NCBI GenBank assembly: GCA_947184155.2
Contig: CAMXCT020000133.1
Location: 74,719-138,718 of the forward strand
Length of the DNA stretch: 64,000 bases
From: Cladocopium goreaui
Taxonomy: Eukaryota > Sar > Dinophyceae > Suessiales > Symbiodiniaceae
Reading direction: 5' to 3'
Shown: one piece after another, positions 1-10,969 of the stretch
How positions within the stretch are numbered: the stretch's first letter is position 1
Layout of the letters: every line of letters begins with the position of its first letter
Translations under genes and position numbers: made by a program
The notes under the pieces: generated by a model
Database searches by the model: none
Told to the model about the DNA's origin: nothing
The model's input: the letters and a program-made list of their open reading frames with translations, nothing else

Positions 1-765
1 AATATAATGGGATGTAATGAACTATAGTGATCAACGTGGGAGCATAGGATAATTGAGCGGTGTTATAGGGGAATCCCGTTCTCAACCATTACTCTCGGAA
101 CGACACTCTCTGTGTTGAACACTGTTTGGGTGCCATAAACAGGTATTGATCAGTATACCCGGTAGCTACTTATATGTAAGATCTAAGTTAGAGAAAATAC
201 ATTTTTCCTACACAGTTAATTTTAGCTAACAGGTACTTGCAAGGTCTATGGCAGGGAATACCCCCCCAAAAAAATATGGGCACTTCGTGGCCAAAACTGC
301 ACATGTCTGTGGTATCTATGTGTCTGTTTAATGGATACTCTATGATACTCTCCCAAAATTCCCGGCAAATCACTTTGAGGTACAACCCAAACTAAGCCAT
401 TCTGATGATGTAGCTCAGTTGGCTAGTGAGGTTGTTATCTAAGCTTTCCAATCAGTTTTTGAGGATACAATGCAAGGAGTGTGCATAAGAAGGGGAGATA
501 TCACAATCAACTGGGAGACTATAACCAATGGTAGCTTCAATCACTACTTCTGCTGGTTAAATCCCCTGTCTTTGTTGGTAAAATCATACTGTTGGTTGGC
601 TAAATTCCATTTCTTCTATGCTTAAACCACCGTTTTTGTTCAATCCAACTTCTATTGGTTACATCACCCAGTTATGCTGATCAAACTGCCAATTTCACTG
701 GTTAAACCACCATTTCTCACGGTTCACACGCCCAACTTCTTTGGAACTCAGCTGAGCGGCCGATC
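1..765. other. AT-rich sequence, probably secernin intron
   Basis: No exon-like GC-rich island or splice-bounded frame is visible. It should be intron, since the next secernin exon (the part after GQGGACAEN) is not found here. Confidence 0.5.
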
Positions 766-3700
766 GTTCTCGGCGCAGGCGCCGCCCTGCCCGTGCTGCT
801 CCAGAAGGGAGGTGATCACCTCGCGAAAGGGGGCGTTGCGGAGGATCTATGAAAGTGGTCTCACTAATGGTGGTTAATAATGATGATTACCCAATAATGG
901 TTAATATTACAGTAATGTATTCATCTATGAATCATTAATCATGGTTCATAATGATGGTTATATAATGGTTCATACAGTAAGGATGGTTTATAAGCAACCA
1001 ATGATGGGGATTGAACCACCATTTTGCTTCGTTCAACCACCATTTTTCTCGCCTTCAATCTGTCTTTTCCTTCCCAGGCCTTCAAAGCAGCCAGGGCCGA
1101 CTCGCCACGTTCCAAGCCCAGGCGGAGCAAGTCCATGCCCAGCCTTGGAAAGCCAAAAAGGCTGGATCCGAACTATCGAAATCTGGAGAGTTTAGGCAAA
1201 GAATTCTAAAATGGCAGATCACTTCAAACATTGAATCTGATATTTGAAACTAGCCATTAAAAACGGATGTATAGTTTTTTACTTGTGGATGATTTTCCAA
1301 GATACTATTTGAACATGTTTTTTAAATGCTGCTTGGCCATGAAAAGTGTATGTTTGCAATGAACATGTTGGTAATTTAGCTTGATTTAGTCACAAATCAT
1401 CCAAACATGTGGATAGTTTATAGATGTTTATGGTATATCGTTAGAACTTGGGGGTCTAACCACCAGAATCAGGTTTTGAAGCAAATTGATAGTTATATAT
1501 ATATATAGTTATACATTAAACCCTTGATATCAGACATCATTTGTGGGAGCTCGGCGATGCGATGACCCTGAGAATCCTGTAAAGGAATGTAGAATTCCAA
1601 ACCCCCTAGTTGGCAGGGCCTATGTTTGTTGGAGGATGGGTATCCCAACATTTTTTCTATTGACTTATCGTTGTTTGCGAGAAATCCAGTGTTTGTGTAT
1701 AAGTTTGTCTGATCTCTTGGTCAGCTCCCCTTTTCTATGGGAGACAAAAATGAGCCATTAAATCCACCGGTCCCATCTCGTGAAATACTGGTTGAAAACG
1801 CTTTCCCAATCCTATCGGTTATCATAATCACCAATCAATTACCTAGTAGTGTTAGCAAATCAAACTGGGTATTTTTAACGGCTCCAATACATTTTTGTGA
1901 GACAAAGCACAAGGCCGTGGGGCCGTCAGCCTCATTGGTCCAAACTGCCTCATTGCCTGGGAAAACAAGGCGTGCTTTTTATCGAAATTAGGGCGTTTGA
2001 TCGAAAAAAAAACATTCTGATGATACCTAGAATTCAACCAAAATGGGAATCAAACCTTGAGAACTAGGGATATAGTTGATATAGCCATGACCAAGAAGGA
2101 TTTGACATCTGGAAATTATGGTTTAACCAACAAAATATGGGAAATTCATGAAACAAACATCACTACAATGGGATATTGTTTGGGGATAATAGATGTCTAA
2201 GTAACAAGCTGATAGTTGGGTGTATGTGAAGCTGGGGGTATATCACCAATCGCAATTTCAATAAAACACAAATGAACACGGATTTTTGGGTACCGTGCTT
2301 TTTTCTGAAAATTCATGAGGGCCTCTTGAACAGTTCTATGACGCTCTTTGATGGTTGACAGTCCCTTTGGATCCAAATACCTTCTGAGGAAGTATTTATT
2401 TGCAGTGATTGTGGTTTGGGAGGTTACTGTAAGTACGTTCTGATGAAGCATGTGGATAGACAGGAAATTATCTTGCTGGATAATTAAACCCAACGATCTG
2501 TTCTTAAAAGTTTTTTAAATCACTGCGTAACACGGGCCAAAATGTACCCCATGTCAACCAGTTCATGACACTGGTCCCTACTTCTGCTCATGTTGTTTCT
2601 TATTCGAGCCAACCTGCTGAAGCCATCTGAAGACAACCGCTTGAGTTGAAATTCCAGTTTCCCACCAAACATAACAGAAACACTTGTCAGAGTTTTCCAG
2701 CCAACTTATGTCAACCCGAAACGTCTCCCTCTTGCGGGGCTTCATTTTTGACAACCCCGCGAGTACTTCTGGTGAGGGACCGATGACAACGCCACATTCA
2801 TTGGCTCCCATCTCTGCTCCCCACATCCAGTCGATCTGGGACAGTAGAACCTCAAATTCCGTTCGTGGTTCCTGCTGAGAAACCTTGAAATGATCAGAGT
2901 GAAATGCAGAATTCATGGATTGCTAGTTGCAACTATGCTTTCAAGTTTTCCGATTCTGTTTCAAGTTGCCGGACTGATCTATGTCATCTATGCCGTAACT
3001 TCTTACAAATTGATTCCCTAAATCAGTCCCGTGCAACGTACGTCATTGTACACAACACACGCACAGAACTTCCCCAATCAGTCAACTGATGGTGCTTTAA
3101 TCACTGTAGTGAATGAAGTTCATTAATTAACTTCCAACCAACTGCCACTTGACGAAGTAGTTAAATTAACTTAACCGATCATTAAGTAGTTTAACCCACA
3201 TTTGATTCATGAGGCTGTGCCAGTGAAGTCTCCAGCTGGTGCCAGTCCAAGCGGCTGCAAACGTCTTGGGCGCCTGCGGGATCCTTGGGAGATTCAAACT
3301 CATCGAGATTATCTATGGGTGGTACAGCTACTGATCTATTCACCATGATTTACCAAAAAAAATACCCACATTTGCCTAGCTTTATTATGGTTTATCCAGA
3401 TTTTCCCTACATGTAAAAAAAGAGCAATCTGTTGTAACTAAACATACCATCTTCCAAGGATGGGTCATGGCATTCTGACCACCACCGTTCGCTATCCCAG
3501 CTTCTCAATGTAGGTACACTTCAGCATACTTCCAGCATCCTTGATGTGGTGGAGCTCAGGGGCTTGCTGGAAAAGCCACCATTTAAAGAGAGAGAGAGAT
3601 ATATATATATAAATATAAATAAATATATATATATATATATGTTTTTTTTCCCAGCTATAAACCTTCACTTGTTGGGGATTTCCCATCGCTACGTTTGATT

Positions 3701-4767
3701 ATCGGAGGGTAACTGTCTAGATTAAATTGACTTAAATTGACTGGTCATTGTATCTTCCACAGCATTCCTACCGTGCGTGTCACAAATTCTTGTCACGTAT
3801 GGCTTAATTCAAAATTACCAACATCAGATTTAGAGTTCCTTAAGATGATGGCAAGCGCCAAATTGATTCTGCGGGGTATATTGAATGAGGAATTAATGTA
3901 ATTAATATAATTGCAACGAGGACATCATCATTGTATTCTAGTCACGGACATATCAGTGTTACACTTCAGCAATGCATCGGATACCAGAATTCTCGGGCCA
4001 TGAAATATCGCTGGCACTGTTTAGGGTGAGGTCCGCCATGAGGTCGCTATAAATAGTTATGACATGTTATGACTTATCCAGATCTATGTAAAAATCCATG
4101 TGATCTTTGGATAAAAACACCTTTCCTTATAGTTTTGTTGGCTAAATCCCAATATCTGTTAGCTCAATTCATCTAAACACCATATTTATCTTAAAAGTTG
4201 CAACGTGAAATAATCCTGGCAACATCATATTTTGCTGATTGAATTCCGGATGTTTGCTGCCTAAATGCTCAGAATATTTGCTCGTTGAATCCATATTTGT
4301 GCGGCAAAATCCCCATGCACAGCACCTCAAAACGTCAGTCGTTGATATCACCACTTGGCAGCTTATATCAACATTGTTGTTGGTGAAACCAACCATTTCA
4401 GTTGATTCAATTGGTTGCCTCCTGAATCTTTTCCAAGGCTCAAACGTTCTCCAAACCCAAAAATTTGATGGTTACGTATCCCAAGTATTTGCATGATATT
4501 CCGAGGCTATATCAATCCCAAGATATTCCCTTTTTTGTCCCCAATGTATACTACCAAATATTATTGAAGTAATGCATCCGATTTTTTCTGAATATATCAT
4601 ATCCCCATCATATCCCCGTCATATCCCGATGGTTTTCCAAGGTTCAAAGGTTCCTCCCGAATACCGCCGCACACTCTGCCCCTCACCGTTGGGTCGGTCG
4701 CTGTTCTTCCCGAAGATCACCGTGTTGGGCGGGGCAGCAGGAGGCAAGGCGACGAAGGTGTCGCAGC
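766..4767 (-). CDS. Secernin-family protein (peptidase family C69), 5' seven exons; gene runs off the left edge
   Basis: Exons in transcript order (all minus): 4767-4687, 3562-3505, 3283-3256, 2850-2781, 1956-1911, 1143-1080, 819-766. Joined, they give about 133 residues in one frame. Visible landmarks in order: GCDTFVALPP (Cys in the place of the family's N-terminal nucleophile), VIFGKNSDRPN, LKCTYIEIPQ, DWMWGAEMGANECGVVIG, NEAVWTNEADG, LGMDLLRLGLERG, LLEQHGQGG. Each is a known secernin signature in the right order. Known for the family: Ntn-hydrolase fold, dipeptidase-like C69 members, secernins linked to exocytosis in animals. Intron donors are GT, GA, GC, GT, GT, GC; the last exon end (before GATC at 765) is uncertain. 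Acceptors are AG, four of them before G. Exon 3 is a 28-base microexon. The start codon is not seen; the frame stays open upstream of 4767 to about 4810, so the first exon may be longer or preceded by another. The last ~270 residues expected from the family length lie left of position 1. Confidence 0.9.
3588..3643. repeat. GA/TA microsatellite in a secernin intron
   Basis: A short run of GA followed by TA dinucleotides with a few A interruptions, between secernin exons 1 and 2, 26 bp beyond the 5' edge of exon 2. Confidence 0.85.
3640..3711. repeat. Half of a short inverted-repeat element
   Basis: The right end, GTTTGATTATCGGAGGGTA, matches the right end of the complete element at 39442-39564 (GTTTGACTACCGGAGGGTA). 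A convincing left end was not found, so this looks truncated. Confidence 0.5.
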
Positions 4768-4799
4768 CTGGGACGAAGGTGTCGAGCTTGAAAAACACG

Positions 4800-5802
4800 A
4801 GGATGTGATGTAGATATCATGTAGAAGTAGCACTAAGAAGTAGTTACCTAGTTATATGTTATAATATTATATACACATATATTCTGCATCAAGTGATGGG
4901 ACTCAAATTTTGACCTGGATTCCGCTGAAAGGAAATCTCTGCAAGTGGGTTCACGTCACTTGATGATGGGACCCCCATTCCCATACTGCCTTTTAAGAAA
5001 CCCCAATAGGATGGGAAGATTATGAGAAGGCCCCATCAGCCAGGACGTCTATGGAATCATGAAGGAGATTTTATAGGTACACCCCGATTTTTCACATCAA
5101 ATTCCGAAAATTGCCAAATCCAAGAGGAGAATAATTGTCCAGGCACCTTTTTTGGGGTTCCATGTTAAATTTAGGAGGGTGCACTGCACCCCTTGAACTT
5201 AAAAGACTTAAATGGAAATCGGTGAAGCTCCATGTTACATGTGTCAGTATATTTTTTCAGATCTCTTTCGGGAATGGAGAAATCATGAAATATCATAAAA
5301 CAAATGGAAAGAACCTGATTGTATTGTGGGATAGATTAGAATTTCATGGAAGAGATCTGAAGCTCAATAAGCCAATGGGGATCAAATTCAAAACAGATGT
5401 TGGTGGCCAGTTCCTCTTTGATTTCCTGATGAACATCATTATTGTGGCAAGGTGTTGAATGGTGTTGAATAACTCATGAACATAGGTCTGAAAATCAAAC
5501 TGCAATGCCATGGTATATCATGGTATATCAACATTTTCCCATGTAAGAGGCCATGACATAGGTAATGATCGTCACTACTCGACAAACAGATTCAAACCCC
5601 ATGACCTTACCAAAATCTGTGGTCCCCGTGATCTTGAATTTCGACCAGTGCGGAACATGACAGTGGATGTTTTTCGACGTAGACCCTTTTTAGGCGCACC
5701 CCAATGTGTGTTGTTGTGCGCTGGCAACCGGAGATGTTTAAAGCCATCAAACCAATACATATTGAATTCGATATCGGATGCAGATCGAAGCAGTGAACAT
5801 CT
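4800..5802. other. No convincing gene
   Basis: One AT-rich open frame (5135-5458, plus, 107 codons, TTG start) has no splice-like borders, GC shift or recognisable motif. This interval separates secernin's visible 5' end from the foldback element; the secernin promoter or first exon may lie here. Confidence 0.4.
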
Positions 5803-6850
5803 TAAAAAAATTGCTTTACTTCGTGTGATCCCCACCATGACATTTATACATTTTCTTACTGGCAAATCTTCTGGCATTCTATCTGACATATCTTCTGACA
5901 TTCTATTTGACATTCTATCTGGCATATCTTCTGGCATATGATCTGGCATATGATCTGGCATATCTTCTGGCATTCTATCTGGCAAATCTTCTGGCATTCT
6001 ATCTGGCATATCTTCTGCCACTCTATCTGACATATCTTCTGGCATTCTATCTGGCATATCTTCTGGCATATATTCTGACATATCTTCTGGCATTCTATCT
6101 GACATATCTTCTGGCATATATTCTGACATATCTTCTGGCATATCTTCTGGCATATCTTCTGGCATATCTTCTGACATATCTATCTGGCATATCTTCTGGC
6201 ATATTTTCTGGCATTCTATCTGGCAAATCTTCTGGCATTCTATCTGGCATTCTATCTGGCAAATCTTCTGGCATATTATCTGGCATTCTATCTGGCATAT
6301 CTTCTGGCATATCTTCTGACATTCTTTCTGACATTCTTTCTAACTTTCTTCTGCACATTCTTTGTCCCATATCTTCCTACATGAGGTACGGCAGGGAACA
6401 CTTGGCGTGGATACTCGCGGTTGAGGTCCGGCAGGGAACACTGGGCGTGGATGGTCGTGGTTGAGGTCCGGCAGGGAACACTGGCCGTGGATGGTCGTGG
6501 TTGAGGTCCGGCAGGGAACACTGGGCGCGGATGGTCGTGGTTGAGGTCCGGCAGGGAACACTGGGCGCGGATGGTCGTGGTTGAGGTCCGGCAGGGAACA
6601 ATGGGCGTGGATGGTCGTGGTTGAGGTCCGGCAGGGAACACTGGGCGTGGATGGTCGTGGTTGAGGTCCGGCAGCGAACACTGTGGATCGCGGATCGCAG
6701 TTGAGCAAGGACGACGAGGACGACGAGGACGACGAGGAGGACGAGGAGGAGGAGGAGAGGAGGAGGAGGAGCAGGAGGAGGAGCAGGAGGAGGAGCAGGA
6801 GGAGGCAACTGACATAAAATCTAACAACCCTCACCTGGCAGGTGGGGAAA
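5803..6850. repeat. Left inverted repeat of the foldback-like element
   Basis: About 5870-6350 is an array of 11-12 bp units (ATCTTCTGGCAT / ATTCTATCTGGC). 6381-6690 is about 7.7 copies of a 40 bp unit (core GAGGTCCGGCAGGGAACACT). 6700-6806 is GAC then GAGGAGCAG repeats. Every frame through the arrays is long and open, giving low-complexity translations (MPEDMPD, AQCSLPDLN); I treat these as repeat artefacts, not genes. Confidence 0.85.
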
Positions 6851-9487
6851 AAACTAATACAAATTTCGACACATAACCTGAATTGCTCAACAGTGTATCA
6901 TGATGTATCATGAGTATCTTACACACCCTCTTCATATTGCAAAATGATACGGCTTTCTTGATACTCCTCGATAAGCATCACTTCACTTCCTTTTGGGTTT
7001 GAATCACAATTCAACCAGTGTTTCAGCTGATGTTCGCCTTTGACCTGCCAACAGTGCGACCATTTAGAAGCAAAATCATGGAAACTTGGTTGGTTCTTCA
7101 TTTTTGATGAAACCCTGATGTGGGTTGCTTGTAACATTGGAATACATAGGGTTCTCAGCCCAAAATCCAGTGGTTAAACAAATCCATGAAAACATGAGGT
7201 AAACCCACCATTTCTGCACTCCCCAAATATCCCCAAATCATCTTGTTACACAATTGTTGGTTATCAGTCCATTGCAGTCGCTTCTTTTCCCATGAATCCA
7301 GTGCTCAGTCGAATATCCCATGTTTGTTAATTAATAATGTTCTTTGTAAACTAGTATGTTTGTTGGTTTTATCCGCATTATAAATAAATATATAACCACT
7401 ATACATCAACAAGTATGTCAATATATAATTACATAAAACAACTACGCTCGGTATTGTACATTCTATTGTATATAGAGTCAAACCTTATATGATAGAAATG
7501 TACTACAGTGTATACACTATATCCCCATATATCCCCAATTTTTCGTTGCTGAAATTCGCACGATCTTCCCATGACGTGAAAACTCCGGGCTGCCCACAGG
7601 TGAAGCTCCAACGTTCCTTCTCAAGCTCGCCATGGCGACACCGAAGAATGCAGCGAGGTAGATTGTTTAACACGCTTAGGGATATTATAAACCATGATAA
7701 TTAAAAAACGATCATGATTCATAATGCAAATTTGACATATTTGCAACAGTCCTTAAATATGAAATTCAAAGTATATATATATATAAGGATTCAAAATGAT
7801 TCAAATATAATTATGGTTTCATGATGGTTTATGATGCTTCGTAATGATGTTTAATGAATGTACGATGATTTATGGTGATTATAAACTGTACATGTGTATT
7901 GTGATAATATACATAGGTGTGGTATGTAATTGGGATGTTCATGTCTCTTGTGGGCAAATCCCCGACAAATTGCACGAAATGCCTGATTTTGTTGACTGCC
8001 ATGTTGGATGGCTCATCTTTTGAAAGGAACCGCTTGGCGTAGAAATGTAGGTGCAAGTCACATGATTCACATGCCAACAAATTGTTCCAATGATTTTTGG
8101 GCCTGAACTGTCGGTTTTTTTGGGGTTCTTTGTAGACTTTTTTCCCATGAATTCGCGTTTCAAGAATGCTGTTTTGGTATCTTTAGAAGTGGTCGTCAAA
8201 AATGCCATGCTCTTCGATGCGCTTGAGCAAAGAAGTTTAGCCCGATGAGAATGAACGTGGGGGTCTGCTTATTTCTCCTTTCGCTCCCCTCATCGTCCAT
8301 TGGCCCCTGAACCCTGCTACGCTATACCAGTGAAGGAGCGGCAAGGAGTGATTTACGGATTCTTTTTTAACCAAGTGAGAACCACAAACCCGAATGCAAA
8401 AAAATGACACGTATACAAAACCTTTCCAGTCCCTTGCATTTGCTACTCCAGCCCACTGCCAAACAGTAACAAGATGGATGAAAAGGGTAGAAGGGTACAT
8501 AATTTACATATATTACATTACTAGTAATAATCAAAGAAAGGAACATATTTACATGTCAAAGTGTGTGGGATGTGTGGAAAGAATATGCATGTATTCCCCG
8601 AGCATTGTGTAATACAACTCCCGCGGCAAAAACAGGATACCAAATTCATCTAAATTCATCTAAATTCATCAATCCCAAGCTCGAGATCTGAAACCTGTTT
8701 GGCATCGTCATTCGTTCAAAACTCTGACTGTTTCTTTTAACCTGAAACTCACCTTTTGAAGATGTTTTTGAAAATCCATTTCCTCAGAAAGAAAGAACAA
8801 TGACTTTGACATTTTGGCGATGCTGGGATGAACCTTGCAGAAGTCAAAGTTCGCCTCGGCCAAACCTTGGTGTGAGGAGAATAGCAATGGGCTCAATGCT
8901 GTCGAGGTTTAAAACAAATGGTAAATCTTGGATTTGTCTGTGACTCAGCAGGCGTGTCTCAACTTTTCTAAACGACATTTGTCCAAGAACGATGCTTCAG
9001 CAAACCAACTCATTATGATTGACATTGATTGACCGAAACATACCGAAACACTTTCTTTCTGCTCATGTAGGCTGGTCTTTGATGAAGAGTTGCCGTGTGC
9101 TTCTGTCAGGCAACTCATTCAAATAAAAAATATATGACTGTATCTGTCTTTTCGAACCAGCCTGGCGAACCCGAGCACAAATGCTACTGACTCATTCGCA
9201 AATGCTCGACTTCTTGAGGGCTGACTCCAGTGCCGTATTGCTAGTCTTCTACTACTTGCCACTCTCCTTCTGATAGACAGAAACAGGGAGGTGAAGAACA
9301 TAACCTTTCCCCAGCCAAAACTAACAATCTCCCATGCAAAACTTTAAGTGCCCGTTCAAATGCTTAGTTCCCTGCAGGAAACTTTCCCACACAAATCACT
9401 GGTTCTGCTTGAGTTTATACTAAGAAGTTTTCTTTGGGAGATTACGTGTTCAAACATAGTGTGGCTCCAGACCGTGTAAAACATTGT
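6851..9487. other. Interior of the foldback-like element: ORF fragments without assignment
   Basis: Minus-strand frames at 6919-7137, 7829-8080 and 8708-8896 (60-83 codons) have protein-like composition: for example FVQFVGDLPTRDMN, and a charged segment ending KETVRVLNE. They are not bounded by clear splice sites and match no family I know. They could be exons of a degraded element-encoded protein. 9119-9301 is open on minus too but overlaps other frames. Confidence 0.3.
7600..7657 (+). CDS. Exon candidate inside the foldback-like element
   Basis: A 58-base GC-richer island preceded by TGCCCACAG and followed by GTAGAT, so acceptor AG|G and donor AG|GT both fit. One frame reads EAPTFLLKLAMATPKNAAR. 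No family recognised. The minus strand is also open, so strand is not certain. Confidence 0.4.
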
Positions 9488-10042
9488 TTAGACTTCCCGT
9501 CCTTCAGTAGCATCTTCGTCTTCGTGGTCATCCGCTGCCGGTGGCTGCTCTGCTTGGAAAAGGCTGGCATTGACAATCGTCACTCCCGTAGATATGCCTG
9601 CAGATATTGCTGCAAAGACAGCGGAAGCCCCGGCAATCCATCCTGAGTAGCTGGCAGTACCAGCACTGGTTGCAGCAGCCCCTGCACTGGTTGCAGCAGC
9701 GCCTGCACTGGTTGCAGCGGAAGTTGCACTGGTTGCAGCAGCAGCAGCGCTGGCGCCAGCATAAGCAGCACTGCTTGCCGCAGTAGTAGCACTGCTTGCC
9801 GCAGTAGTAGCGCTGCCTGCGGCGGCAGTAGCTTGGGCAGGAGCGGCGACAACCGCAGAAACAATTTTGGCAATGACTGCGCCCACAGGTGCCAGAGAGG
9901 AAAACCAATTCAGGACCATTGCTCGCAGGTGGATATCGGCGTTTCGCCCCGACAGAGCCCGAAAGAGGTAGTTGCACGCCTGTCTTGACAAACAAGGGTA
10001 TGGCAGCTTCAAGTTTGCACTCTTCGAGCTTTGATTCCCCAT
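9488..10042 (-). CDS. Intronless Ala-rich protein with N-myristoylation-type start (184 aa)
   Basis: The ATG at 10042 starts MGNQSSKSANLK; Gly2 with Ser at positions 5 and 6 is a classic N-myristoyltransferase substrate pattern. Residues ~6-50 are ordinary sequence with Cys. A hydrophobic Ala/Val stretch follows, then from about residue 70 to 130 an Ala/Ser/Thr tract with seven-residue repeats (AATSAGA and SATTAAS types), seen in DNA as 21 bp repeats around 9655-9730. Next comes a second hydrophobic stretch (WIAGASAVFAAISAG) and an acidic tail (DDHEDEDATEG). The frame is open to 10093, giving 17 more codons with another ATG, but the myristoylation context favours 10042. It is the longest non-repetitive single-exon frame here apart from the 17.4-18.0 kb one. 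It lies inside the foldback-like element, so it could be element-encoded or host cargo. Function unknown; membrane tethering is inferred from the start motif and hydrophobic stretches. Confidence 0.65.
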   Translation of the reverse strand: MGNQSSKSANLKLPYPCLSRQACNYLFRALSGRNADIHLRAMVLNWFSSLAPVGAVIAKIVSAVVAAPAQATAAAGSATTAASSATTAASSAAYAGASAAAAATSATSAATSAGAAATSAGAAATSAGTASYSGWIAGASAVFAAISAGISTGVTIVNASLFQAEQPPAADDHEDEDATEGREV

Positions 10043-10969
10043 TGAGTCAAAGTGTTTCAAATCCTGACAAATCAACCAGCAACATAAGCACAATCAAAGC
10101 CGAAACGTCTGCATAGGCAAAGTCGAGAAATCTCGGGAGATGGTTCGGAAACTGCAAGTCTTCATCCAGTAAAGTTTCAAATCCTGAGCGACTTTGTTTT
10201 GTGATACAGTTAACGCAACACCACTAGACAGCGCAAATCTCTGGGAAGCCCCGCTGATTCAGAAATGAAGATGACGGTGATGGGCAAGCCACAACGCCGG
10301 AACCAAAGGACACACTCAAAAATCTGGTCGTAACGTTGTCAGCCAAAATCCAAGAAACAAAGTATCCAAGACACCCCTCAGCGAACACCCGCGCGCGCAC
10401 ACCACAAAAAATATACACGTCTATCATTTAAGCAAGAAATATATAGAAACCATTGAGGCCCTCCGCGCCTCCACGATTTCCAGCTCAAAGAAATCCTCGG
10501 CTCAGCTGCGGGCCTGCTCCCAACTAAATCATAGCCGCCGTAAAGACATGTCCAGCAACTTTGGGGGGAGACATCCTCAAAAAGGATAAACATGGGCAAA
10601 CCCCCAAACATCACCTAAAGTCTGAGGTCACAAAGGATGATACAAATACTTTGGTAGAAACAAGTCATACTATCATCAGACTGTACTCTATGTAAAACCT
10701 TCATGTCACGGATTTTGAATGAAATTGTTATACAGTTAATCTGATTACTCCCTTCTTCCTATTACTAAAACACCCCCAAATTAGGAAAAACAATGATTGG
10801 TTTGGCACGTCTGATTTTTGGTTGGACACAATTGGATTCTTAATTGTGGTAATTGAGAAGCAATAGGAGAACACTATGATGAAACAATGGGTTCAACCGC
10901 CTATGAATAAAATAGGTTGCCACCTGGAGGTTTTTTGATTAGGGTCCCATCTCACAAGTTTTATTTGTT
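10043..10969. other. Flank of the Ala-rich gene; weak ORFs
   Basis: A minus frame at 10224-10427 (67 codons) and a plus frame at about 10430-10590 containing ALRASTISSSKK both look mildly protein-like. Neither has clear borders. No dinoflagellate spliced-leader relic was spotted by eye upstream of 10042. Confidence 0.25.

Noticed and set aside
405-480. tRNA-like A box (TAGCTCAGTTGG at 411-422)
   Set aside because: No B box (GGTTCGANTCC) at the right distance and no cloverleaf pairing found by eye; at most a tRNA-derived SINE remnant.
5135-5458. 107-codon plus ORF
   Set aside because: AT-rich, non-ATG start, no splice borders, no protein-like bias.
5870-6834. Long ORFs (up to 200 codons) with MPEDMPD and VPCRTSTTTI repeats on both strands
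   Set aside because: They follow from stop-free tandem repeats; all frames are open and the unit lengths (40, 11-12 bp) would frameshift.
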